From NCBI RefSeq assembly GCF_022842145.1, contig NZ_JALHQD010000001.1, positions 254,127 to 318,126 of the forward strand: a stretch of DNA of 64,000 bases, read 5' to 3'. Origin of the DNA: Tabrizicola sp. GTDB lineage: Bacteria > Pseudomonadota > Alphaproteobacteria > Rhodobacterales > Rhodobacteraceae. Below the pieces are notes generated by a model. It was not told the origin of the DNA. It was given only the letters and a program-made list of their open reading frames with translations, and did no database searches. Position numbers and translations under genes: made by a program. This document shows, piece by piece, positions 35,630 through 43,491 of this stretch (positions within the stretch are counted from its first letter, which is position 1; the number at the start of each line of letters is the position of its first letter).

Positions 35630-36493
35630 TCACCGGCTGGCGCGCCAGGCGGCCATCAGACCTGCCACCGCGATCAGCGCCATGCCGACGAAGCCGAGCG
35701 CGTCGGGCAGTTGCTGGAAGACCAGCCAGCCCAGGAGCGTGGCAAAGGCGATGTGCATGTAGTTGATCGGGGCCAGGGTCGAGGCCGGGGCCTCGCGGTA
35801 GGCCGAGGTCAGGAGGAGGTGGCCGACGGTCGCGAAGGTGCCGTAGACGAGGATCATCCCGATGTCGGGCAGGGTCGGCAGGGTGTCCACTCCGACGATC
35901 AGGGTCAGACCGACGGACAGGACCGACCCCACCAGCGCGGTGTGGAAAAGCAGCGCCATCGTCGTCTCGGTCCGGGTCAGGATGCGGGTCAGGAGGTGGT
36001 AGCCGGTGCCGAGGACCGCGTTGAGGAGGCAGAGAACCACGCCCCAGGTGTCGAGACCGCTGCCGGGGCGGGCGATGAGCAGGACCCCGGCGAAGCCAAG
36101 CGTGGCGCAGACCCAGCCGAGGAGGCTGACCTTCTCGTTCAGGATCGGGCCTGAGGCCAGCATCAGGAGGACGGGGGTGATGTAGATGATCGCCACCGTC
36201 TCGGCCACAGGCATCACCCTGAGGGCGAGGAGCATGGTTATGGTCGCCACTGCCAGGAGCAGTCCGCGCAGGAGGACCAGGCCGGTGCGCTGCGTGCGCC
36301 AGACCTCGCTGCGGTGGCGGGGCCACATGGTGACGAGGACGAGGACGAGGTTGATCAGGTAGCGGGCCGAAAGGACCAGGGTCGCGGCGTAGAGCATGGA
36401 GAGGTGCTTGCCGAGCGTGTCGCCGCCCGCGAAGAGGAGCGTCGCGGCCAGAACCATGACCACGCCTTTCAGGGGTTTGCCTTCGGGATGCAT
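35630..36493 (-). CDS. EamA/DMT-family transporter
   Basis: A 287-residue ten-helix protein of two EamA repeats (about 7-138 and 150-285). Marker segments are VAETVAIIYITPVLLMLASGPILNEKVSLLGW and STLAPINYMHIAFATLLGWLVFQQLPDALGFVGMALI. The substrate is unknown. The kinase-like pseudogene follows 2 bases later, so the intact operon may once have combined a transporter with a small-molecule kinase. Confidence 0.88.
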   Translation of the reverse strand: MHPEGKPLKGVVMVLAATLLFAGGDTLGKHLSMLYAATLVLSARYLINLVLVLVTMWPRHRSEVWRTQRTGLVLLRGLLLAVATITMLLALRVMPVAETVAIIYITPVLLMLASGPILNEKVSLLGWVCATLGFAGVLLIARPGSGLDTWGVVLCLLNAVLGTGYHLLTRILTRTETTMALLFHTALVGSVLSVGLTLIVGVDTLPTLPDIGMILVYGTFATVGHLLLTSAYREAPASTLAPINYMHIAFATLLGWLVFQQLPDALGFVGMALIAVAGLMAAWRASR

Positions 36494-36745
36494 GCGGGAG
36501 TCCTTCCGGACGGGACCCTAGACGGGTCGGCGCGCAAGGGGAAGGGTCGGTCACCGATGTGTCCGTGCCGACGAAGCGACCCTCTTGTCCACGCGCAGGT
36601 AGGAAAGACACTGCATCATTTTCAACGGTTTAGTCGGAGGCGACAGGGCTGCTCATATTGGGTCGGCCAGAAAGTCTCCGGTAGACTCACACGATGGTTA
36701 TCCGCATTCTAGCGTTCCATAGCAGACACAAGTTGCAGGTAGATA

Positions 36746-37075
36746 ATGAAAAGAATCCAATGCGGAATCCTGTTCGTAGTTCTGACGGGATGCGTATCTC
36801 CGACCGCACCGGTTCAAGATTATGCCTCCGAAAACTCGATCACACTGCGGTACAGTGCATACGACTCGGTACCAACCCTGACTTCAGAGGCTCGTGACAT
36901 AGCCATCAAGCATTGTGCAAAGTACGGAAAGCAAGCGAACTATCAGGGTGGAAATGCGGTCAGCGCACTGAGCGCCGAGGAACTGCATAGATTTGCCTGC
37001 GAGAAGCAGAAGACTGACGACAGTGCTGTGATTGCAGGTCAATCCAAGCGTCCCAGTTACATCTTCATCGACTGA
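36746..37075 (+). CDS. Small lipoprotein of unknown function
   Basis: A 109-residue predicted lipoprotein: MKRIQCGILFVVLTGC with lipobox cysteine C16, then a domain with ITLRYSAYDSVPTLTSEARDIAIKHCAKYGKQANY and a second cysteine in HRFACEKQ, which could form a disulfide in the periplasm. Local GC is much lower than in neighbours, as for the lipoprotein at 19417, so late acquisition or weak codon selection is likely. The 250 bases before it (36494-36745) hold no gene I can support. The ribosome site is weak (CAGGTAG). Confidence 0.7.
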   Translation: MKRIQCGILFVVLTGCVSPTAPVQDYASENSITLRYSAYDSVPTLTSEARDIAIKHCAKYGKQANYQGGNAVSALSAEELHRFACEKQKTDDSAVIAGQSKRPSYIFID

Positions 37076-37121
37076 ACAGAGGCTTGGCTCCTAGCGGGCA
37101 CCGAGTGCAGCGGAGGAGGCC

Positions 37122-37163
37122 CGCAAAAGGAAACGGCCCGCGGGGGGAGGACCCACGGGCCGT
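37122..37163 (-). terminator. Intrinsic terminator of the glnK-amtB operon
   Basis: Read leftward, ACGGCCCG and CGGGCCGT form an 8-bp stem with a 15-base loop, followed by TTTCCTTTTGCG. It lies 52 bases past the amtB stop. Inner pairing of GGG with CCC may shorten the loop. Confidence 0.75.
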
Positions 37164-37214
37164 CTGGTTGCGGCGGCAGACCGGGAGGAGGTGGCCTGCC
37201 GCGGGGTCGTTCGA

Positions 37215-38750
37215 TCACATGTTGTAGGCACGCTCGCCATGTTCGGCGACATCGAGGCCTTCACGCTCGATCTCTTCCTTCACGCGCAGGCCCATCGTCA
37301 GGTCGACCAGCTTGAAGAGGATGAAGGAGCCGATGCCAGAGAAGGCCACGGTGAAGAGGACCGCCTTGATCTGCGCCGTGATCATGAAGGCGCCGTCGTA
37401 GGCCGCGACCTGCAGGGTGCCGGGGACGGACAGGTAGTCCGGCACGCCAGCGCCGCCGAGGGCCGGGTTCACCAGGATCCCGGTGGCGATGGCGCCGATG
37501 ATCCCGCCGAGACCGTGGATGCCGAACACGTCAAGGCTGTCGTCCAGCTGGAACATGTTCTTCACGTAGGCCACGAAGAAGAAGCAGGCCGCTCCGGCGA
37601 CGATCCCGAGGACAAGTGCGCCCATCGGACCGGCAAAGCCCGCGGCCGGGGTCACGGCGACCAGGCCGGTCACCACGCCGGAGACGAGGCCCAGAAGCGA
37701 GGGGCGACCTTTAAGCAGCCATTCGGCGAACATCCAGGACACGCCGGCGCCAGCGGTGGCGACGAAGGTGTTGACGATGGCCAGCGAGGTGATCGAGTTG
37801 GCTTCCAGGTTGGAGCCGGCGTTGAAGCCGAACCAGCCGACCCAGAGAAGCGCGCCACCGATCATCGTCATGGTCAGCGAGTGCGGTGCCATCGATTCCT
37901 TGCCGTAGCCGATGCGCTTGCCCAGGATGATGCAGCCGACAAGGCCCGCGATCCCGGCGTTGATGTGGACAACGGTGCCGCCGGCAAAGTCCAGGGCGCC
38001 CCAGTTCCAGATCAGACCGTTTGCAGCCAGGTTCGCGGCAGCCAGTTCGGCGGCGGCGGCGTCACCGGCAGCTTCGGCGATCAGAAGCGCGGTCTGCTGT
38101 TCGGCCAGGAAGTCCGGGCCGCCCCACCACCAGACCATGTGGGCCATCGGGAAGTAGATGAAGGTCACCCAGAGAACCGAGAAGACAAGGAGCGACGAGA
38201 ACTTGAAGCGCTCCGCAAAGGCTCCGACGATCAGCGCGGGCGTGATCATCGCGAAGGTCATCTGGAAGGCGATGAAGGTGTATTCCGGCAGCCAGATCCC
38301 GTTGGTGAAGGTCGGGACCATCGTGGTCGCGTCGACACCGGCGAGGAACATCTTGGAGAAGCCGCCGACATAGGTGTCCATCGAGCCGCCGTAGGAGAAG
38401 GCGAGGGAATAGCCGTAGACGACCCAGATGATGCAGACGACAGCCGAGATCGCGAAGACCTGGGTCAGCATCGACAGCATGTTCTTGGTCCGCACGAGGC
38501 CGCCGTAGAACAGCGCGAGGCCGGGGACCGTCATCAGAAGGACGAGGACGGTCGAGATGCTCATCCAGGCGATGTCGCCGCCGTGCACGGTCTTTTCGTA
38601 GACGTAGGGCACAAGCTCGGCCGCCGCGGTCGCGGTTTCGGTCGCGGCCTCGGCGGTTTCGGTCGTCGCCTCTTGCGCCCAGGCGGGCAGGCTGGCGAAC
38701 AAGGACGCGCCCAGCGCGCCAAGGCCAGCAAGTTTCATATGGTTGCTCAT
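37215..38750 (-). CDS. amtB: Ammonium transporter
   Basis: A 511-residue Amt-family channel with a cleavable signal peptide (LAGLGALGASLFASLPAWA), an Ala/Thr-rich linker and eleven membrane helices. Recognisable parts are GGLVRTKNMLSMLTQ, the twin-His region NAGIAGLVG, and FGIHGLGGIIGAIATGI. It conducts ammonium inward under nitrogen limitation and is plugged by GlnK. The gap of 27 bases to glnK shows a shared transcript. Control by the nitrogen regulatory system is expected from the family. Confidence 0.95.
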   Translation of the reverse strand: MSNHMKLAGLGALGASLFASLPAWAQEATTETAEAATETATAAAELVPYVYEKTVHGGDIAWMSISTVLVLLMTVPGLALFYGGLVRTKNMLSMLTQVFAISAVVCIIWVVYGYSLAFSYGGSMDTYVGGFSKMFLAGVDATTMVPTFTNGIWLPEYTFIAFQMTFAMITPALIVGAFAERFKFSSLLVFSVLWVTFIYFPMAHMVWWWGGPDFLAEQQTALLIAEAAGDAAAAELAAANLAANGLIWNWGALDFAGGTVVHINAGIAGLVGCIILGKRIGYGKESMAPHSLTMTMIGGALLWVGWFGFNAGSNLEANSITSLAIVNTFVATAGAGVSWMFAEWLLKGRPSLLGLVSGVVTGLVAVTPAAGFAGPMGALVLGIVAGAACFFFVAYVKNMFQLDDSLDVFGIHGLGGIIGAIATGILVNPALGGAGVPDYLSVPGTLQVAAYDGAFMITAQIKAVLFTVAFSGIGSFILFKLVDLTMGLRVKEEIEREGLDVAEHGERAYNM

Positions 38751-38777
38751 GTCAGTGGTTACCCCTTCCCCACGCTT

Positions 38778-39116
38778 TCACAGCGCATCGTCATCGGTTT
38801 CGCCGGTGCGGACCCGCACGGCGTGTTCTACGTCCAGGACGAAAATCTTCCCGTCGCCGATCTTGTCGGTCTTGGCCGTTTTCTGGATGGTCGCGACGAC
38901 CTGGTCGGACAGCGCATCCGAGACGACGATCTCGAGCCGGACTTTCGGCACGAAGTTCACGGCATATTCGGCGCCCCGGTAGATCTCGGTGTGGCCCGAC
39001 TGGCTGCCGAACCCCTTGATCTCGGTCACCATCATGCCGCGTACGCCGATCGCGGTCAGCGCCTCGCGGACCTCCTCGAGCTTGAACGGCTTGATTGCTG
39101 CGATGATGAGCTTCAC
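38778..39116 (-). CDS. glnK: Nitrogen regulatory protein P-II (GlnK type)
   Basis: A 112-residue PII protein. The T-loop carries the uridylylation target Y51 (HTEIYRGAEYAVNF), and KIFVLDVEHAVRVRTGETDDDAL forms the C-terminal PII signature. It senses 2-oxoglutarate, ATP/ADP and uridylylation and blocks AmtB when nitrogen is plentiful. Translation appears to begin at GTG (KLIIAAIKPF follows). It is first in the operon with amtB. Confidence 0.95.
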   Translation of the reverse strand: MKLIIAAIKPFKLEEVREALTAIGVRGMMVTEIKGFGSQSGHTEIYRGAEYAVNFVPKVRLEIVVSDALSDQVVATIQKTAKTDKIGDGKIFVLDVEHAVRVRTGETDDDAL

Positions 39117-39234
39117 GTGTTTCCCCTCTTTCTGGCGGTCCGAAGGAGCGTGGACCTTCGGACCTCATGAGGCGGGGGATTGCTGCGCCTGCACAAGAAA
39201 GCGCGGCGCAAAGACAGGCAAACCGGGGGGCTTC

Positions 39235-39251
39235 GTGCAAATTTTTTGCAC
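39235..39251. promoter_or_regulatory. 17-bp palindrome between glnK and the PBP gene
   Basis: GTGCAAA-TTT-TTTGCAC is a perfect inverted repeat in an A/T-rich part of the divergent gap (39117-39390), 119 bases ahead of glnK. It is a good operator candidate for nitrogen control or for the PBP gene. It does not match the usual NtrC consensus exactly, and no convincing sigma-54 promoter was found. Confidence 0.45.
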
Positions 39252-39390
39252 TATTTCCGGGCAACGCCTATTTCTTGGGCAGCAAAGCAACGCGAATCGT
39301 GGCCTGCCTGACTTCGCTTTCCGGCAAATCCGGGATAAGGTCAGAGCCAATGGGGCCAAAACGGCCCATGTCACGAGTGGCAGAGCAGGC

Positions 39391-41712
39391 ATGGCAATTG
39401 GAAATCGGGGGCGCGGCCCCCTTGTCGCAGACAAACGGTATTCGTCCTCGCGCGCCGCCTCTTCGGGCGGCGGGCCGCGGAAGCCTGCGCCGCCGAAAGA
39501 GCCGCCACGCCAGCCGCGCAAGCGGATGCGGGCTGCACGGCCTCGGCGACAGCACGGGATGATCATGGGCCTGATCCTGGCGATCTGGCGCGTGGTCTGG
39601 GGCATAGCCTGGCGCGGCTCGGCGATCGGCGCGCTGATCCTGGGTGGCTTCGTCTGGTATTACCATGCGCAACTGCCGGAGCTGGAATCGCTGGTCGACG
39701 GCCGCGCGCGCGGGTCGGTCACGATGCTGGACCGCGAGGGCGAGGTCTTTGCCTGGCGCGGCGAGACGTTCGGCGGCATGGTTTCCGCGGACAGCGTGTC
39801 ACCCGATCTGCACGATGCGGTGGTCGCGACCGAGGACCGGCGATTCTACTGGCACTTCGGGATCAGCCCGCGCGGCATCGCCAGCGCGATCCGGATCAAC
39901 CTTTCGGAAGGGCGCGGCGCGTTCGAGGGCAACGGCGGGTCCACGATCACCCAGCAGACGGCCAAGCTTCTGTGCCTTGGGGTGCAGTGGGACCCGACGA
40001 AGTGGAAGTCCGAAGCCGATTACGAAAAGGACTGCCGCCAGGGCGGGATGTGGCGGAAGATCAAGGAAGTGCCCTTCGCGATGGCGATGGAGGCCAAGTA
40101 TTCCAAGGAAGACATCCTGACGATCTACCTGAACCGGGCCTATCTGGGCGCGGGGGCGCGCGGCTTCGAGGCCGCAGCGCAGCGCTATTTCGGCAAGTCG
40201 GCCAAGGAGGTCACCACGGCCGAGGCCGCGATGCTGGCGGGGCTTTTGAAGGCACCGTCCACCTTTGCGCCGACGGCCAGTCTGGAGCGGGCGCAGAACC
40301 GTGCGGCGGTGGTGATCGGGCTGATGGAAGAGCAGGGCTATCTGACCAAGGCCGAGGCGGACGAGGCGCGGGCCAATCCGGCGGTGCTGTCGAAGGCGGC
40401 AAAGCAGAAGGCCGGGGGCTATTTCGCCGACTGGGTGATGGAGACGACTCCGGACTATCTGGCGCGCGACACGACCGAAGACGTCATCATCGAGACGACG
40501 CTGGATCAGGAGATGCAGAAGAAGGCCGAGGAGGCGCTGGTCTGGATCTTCGAGAACAAGGTCAAACCGGGATCGGAAGCCCAGGCCGCCATCGTGGTGA
40601 TGAGCGCGGATGGTGCGGTCCGCGCGATGGTGGGGGGGCGGAACACGCCCAACGCGGGGGACTTCAACCGGGCGACGCAGGCGCTGCGGCAGACGGGGTC
40701 GACGTTCAAGCCCTTCATCTATGCCGTGGCGATGGATCTGGGCTACAGCCCGATGGACTTTGTCGAGGACACGCCGATGTGCATCTACACGGCCGGGTCG
40801 GGCGACTGGTGTCCGCAGAACTATGACAAGGAATTCAAGGGCCAGATCACCTTGACCCAGGCGCTGGCTGAAAGTCGGAACATCCCGGCGGTCCGCGTGT
40901 CCGAGGCGGTGGGGCGTGACCTTGTCAAGCAGGTGGCGACCGACTTCGGCCTGGCGCAGAACTTCGCCGACGGCCCGGCGCTGGCGCTGGGGGTGTCGGA
41001 ATCGACGCTGATCGACATGACCGGGGCCTTTGCCGGCATCCTGAACGGGGGCTCTTCGGTCGCGCCTTATGGGTTCGACTCGCTGAAGCTGAAGGGGATG
41101 GACGAACCCCTGTTCGGCGCGGGTGGCGGCATCGGCGAGCGGGTGATCTCGGAAGGTGCGGCCCATGCGCTGACCTACATGATGACCGAGGTGCTGAATT
41201 CCGGCACCGGGGCACGCGCGCGGCTGGACGACCGCGAGGCGGCGGGCAAGACCGGCACCACGCAAAGCGCGCGGGATGCCTGGTTCGTGGGCTTCACCGC
41301 GGACTACGTGGTAGGCGTCTGGATGGGGTACGACGACAACCGCCCGCTGACCGGCGTCACCGGCGGGGGCCTTCCGGCCGAGATCTGGCACGAAGTGATG
41401 GTGCGGATCAACGAGGGCGTCGAAGCGAAACCGCTGGTGAAGAACATCCCCGATTCGACCTACGCCCCGGTGGGCGGCAGCGACGGCGCCATTTCAGCCG
41501 AAGACGTGCCCTATTTCGAGGACCCGAATGCGCCGATCTTCGACGGCGAGGGCTATCAGGAGCCGCTGCCCGACGCCTATACCGCCCCCCTGCCCGAGGA
41601 CGTGCCGGTGATCGACGGCCCGCCACCCGAGGGCGCGGTGATGGAAGGTCCGGTCGAGGGCGCAGGCGGCGACCTGGTGGAACAGTTGCTGGACGACGTG
41701 CTGGGCAACTGA
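39391..41712 (+). CDS. Class A penicillin-binding protein (PBP1A type)
   Basis: A 773-residue bifunctional peptidoglycan synthase. A basic cytoplasmic tail (1-52) precedes the membrane helix (about 53-85). The glycosyltransferase domain has E148 in VATEDRRFYWHFG and the GSTITQQ motif; the transpeptidase domain has S437 in GSTFKPF, the SRN motif and KTGTT. The acidic, proline-rich C-terminus (about 690-773) is probably disordered. It polymerises and cross-links glycan strands on the periplasmic face. The frame extends upstream into glnK; the ATG at 39391 gives the natural basic N-terminus (NRGRGPLVADKR). Confidence 0.9.
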   Translation: MAIGNRGRGPLVADKRYSSSRAASSGGGPRKPAPPKEPPRQPRKRMRAARPRRQHGMIMGLILAIWRVVWGIAWRGSAIGALILGGFVWYYHAQLPELESLVDGRARGSVTMLDREGEVFAWRGETFGGMVSADSVSPDLHDAVVATEDRRFYWHFGISPRGIASAIRINLSEGRGAFEGNGGSTITQQTAKLLCLGVQWDPTKWKSEADYEKDCRQGGMWRKIKEVPFAMAMEAKYSKEDILTIYLNRAYLGAGARGFEAAAQRYFGKSAKEVTTAEAAMLAGLLKAPSTFAPTASLERAQNRAAVVIGLMEEQGYLTKAEADEARANPAVLSKAAKQKAGGYFADWVMETTPDYLARDTTEDVIIETTLDQEMQKKAEEALVWIFENKVKPGSEAQAAIVVMSADGAVRAMVGGRNTPNAGDFNRATQALRQTGSTFKPFIYAVAMDLGYSPMDFVEDTPMCIYTAGSGDWCPQNYDKEFKGQITLTQALAESRNIPAVRVSEAVGRDLVKQVATDFGLAQNFADGPALALGVSESTLIDMTGAFAGILNGGSSVAPYGFDSLKLKGMDEPLFGAGGGIGERVISEGAAHALTYMMTEVLNSGTGARARLDDREAAGKTGTTQSARDAWFVGFTADYVVGVWMGYDDNRPLTGVTGGGLPAEIWHEVMVRINEGVEAKPLVKNIPDSTYAPVGGSDGAISAEDVPYFEDPNAPIFDGEGYQEPLPDAYTAPLPEDVPVIDGPPPEGAVMEGPVEGAGGDLVEQLLDDVLGN

Positions 41713-41872
41713 GTCCTGTCGCTCGAAACTGCCCAAGTTGTCGGGCTTCGCGACGTCAAACCCCGGCCCGCGAGTGCAAGCAACCTATGCGGTGCCACGT
41801 TGCGGGAGCTTGGTTAAAGGCTGGGGTCAGTGTCGCGCCAGGCACTGCTACGTCCCTCGTCACGCCACTGTG

Positions 41873-41900
41873 CGACGAGGAGACGAAGCCGAACGAGGAG
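41873..41900 (-). repeat. 28-bp dispersed repeat, copy 2
   Basis: Opposite-strand copy of 11681-11708 with one mismatch, in the PBP-mlaC gap. It overlaps the right arm of a hairpin formed by CCTCGTCAC...GTGCGACGAGG around 41851-41880. Confidence 0.65.
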
Positions 41901-41906
41901 CCGCGG

Positions 41907-42515
41907 TCAGAGCGTCTTGAGGTCGGCGATCAGCCGGTCAAGGTCGCCGCCGCGCTGGTCGAGAAGCGCGCCCATCTCGGTGCGTTCCGAGGCGAGCATG
42001 TTCACACCCTCGATGATGATGTTGAAGAACAGGCTCTTGCCGGACTTGTCCGACACATGCCAGCGCACCTCGAACGGGGATTCGCCCTGCAGGCGGGCGG
42101 TCGAGATCACCTCGTAGTAGCTTTTCACCGCGCGGGCCTCGGCCACTTCGATCTGGCCGCCCTGGAATTCGCGGAAGCGGCGGCCGTATTTGCGGCTGAT
42201 GTAGCCCTGGAAGGACTTGGTGTAGGCCGACAGCTGGCCTTTGGAGGCCGAGCGGGCGGCGGTGCCAAGGACCGAGCGCGCGATGGTCGGCACGTCGGCG
42301 TAGCGGGTGAACAGCTTTTCGAAGTCCCGCAGCATCGCCCCTTCGGACTTGCCGGAGTTGATGATCGAATTGATGTCCGCCACGGTCTTGTCCACGAGGC
42401 CTTTGGCGGCTTCCGCGGTCAGCGCCCGCGCGGGCAGCGGCAGCACGGCCAAAGCCGCAGCGGCGGCGATGCCAGCCGCGAAGCCGCGGCGCGTCAGGGT
42501 CATGTCACTTGGCAT
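41907..42515 (-). CDS. mlaC: Phospholipid shuttle protein MlaC
   Basis: A 202-residue periplasmic protein with a signal peptide (RRGFAAGIAAAAALAVLPLPARA) and the Tol-tolerance-2/MlaC domain: NSIINSGKSEGAMLRDFEKLFTRYADV and SYTKSFQGYISRKYGRRF-like helices, then DKSGKSLFFNIIIEGVNML. It ferries phospholipid between MlaA at the outer membrane and the inner-membrane MlaFEDB complex, which is not in the window. The start forms TAATG with the mlaA stop, so translation is coupled. Confidence 0.9.
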   Translation of the reverse strand: MPSDMTLTRRGFAAGIAAAAALAVLPLPARALTAEAAKGLVDKTVADINSIINSGKSEGAMLRDFEKLFTRYADVPTIARSVLGTAARSASKGQLSAYTKSFQGYISRKYGRRFREFQGGQIEVAEARAVKSYYEVISTARLQGESPFEVRWHVSDKSGKSLFFNIIIEGVNMLASERTEMGALLDQRGGDLDRLIADLKTL

Positions 42516-43351
42516 TAGGGGTCCTCGTAGGGGTCGATGAAGCCATCGTCGCTGGGCGCGTCGCTGGTCTCGTTGCTGGGTGCGTCCGCGTAGGGATCGA
42601 TGAAGCCGTCGTCACTTTGGCTGTCATCCGTGGCCCCGCGCCCACTGCCCAGCTCGAAGCGCCGGTTCTGGAGATAGAGGAGCCGCGCCTGAGCATAGCT
42701 GTCCGCACTGTCATATAGGAGCGAATCCACCGTGTCCGAGAAGCGATCCCGATCACCAAGGCGTGAGAAGAGCTTCAGCACGGTCGCCGCGGTGGCTTCC
42801 TTTTCCGGAAGCGCCAGCCGCACCGGATTCAGCGCGACATCGACCACCGCGCCGACGGTGTCACGAACCGTCGAGGGCCCGGCGAGCGGAAGTTCGACGT
42901 AAGGCCCCTCGCCCACGCCCCAGACATGCAGCGTCTCGCCGAAATCGGTGGGGTTTTCCGGCAGGCCAAGCTCGGAGGCGATGTCGATGGTGCCGCCCAG
43001 CCCGAAGGTCAGGTTCGCGCCAAGCCGCAGCGTGTTCTCGGCCGCGGCGACAAGGCGGAGTTGCAGAAGGTTGTTCGCGATGTCGCCGGGAAGGTCCAGC
43101 GTGTCGGCCATGTTGCCCACGGCGCGCTTCAGCGGTTCGGGGACACCGCCGAAGCCTTTCGAGGCCGGGCCGACCAGTGCGCGGTCGACGCCCTTGTTGA
43201 AGGTGTGGACCTTGCGATTCGTCGGCTCGAACGGGTCATTGAATCCGTCGCCCGACGGCGCGCCGCCGCAGGCCGCAAGCAGTGCGACCGTGGCAATGGC
43301 AAGCGTCGTCCGAAGGACGTGCCCGGAAATAAAGGAAATGTTCAGATCCAT
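42515..43351 (-). CDS. mlaA: Outer-membrane lipoprotein MlaA (VacJ)
   Basis: A 278-residue lipoprotein: lipobox cysteine C28 (LLAACGG), NDPFEPTNRKVHTFNKGVDRAL, TLDLPGDIANNLLQ and LGLPENPTDFGETLHVWGVGEGPYVELPLAGPSTVRD are typical MlaA blocks. It removes misplaced phospholipid from the outer leaflet and passes it to MlaC. The acidic C-terminus contains two copies of DDGFIDPY spaced 21 residues apart (DNA period 63 bases, at 42527 and 42590), a local duplication that I do not know from E. coli MlaA. Confidence 0.92.
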   Translation of the reverse strand: MDLNISFISGHVLRTTLAIATVALLAACGGAPSGDGFNDPFEPTNRKVHTFNKGVDRALVGPASKGFGGVPEPLKRAVGNMADTLDLPGDIANNLLQLRLVAAAENTLRLGANLTFGLGGTIDIASELGLPENPTDFGETLHVWGVGEGPYVELPLAGPSTVRDTVGAVVDVALNPVRLALPEKEATAATVLKLFSRLGDRDRFSDTVDSLLYDSADSYAQARLLYLQNRRFELGSGRGATDDSQSDDGFIDPYADAPSNETSDAPSDDGFIDPYEDP

Positions 43352-43491
43352 GATCCTACTGTGCGGCCATTACGCCGCTAAGCATAGTCTTGCGCCGGCG
43401 TTGGCAAGGCATAAGTCCGTGACTTGTCCAACACAACGGTGAAGCGTTGCCCGAACGTCGCGGCTGGCAGGAACACGCCAAGGACAAGGCA

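Noticed and set aside
37191-39170. 659-codon plus-strand frame opposite amtB-glnK
   Set aside because: It is an antisense shadow; amtB and glnK motifs are unmistakable on the minus strand.
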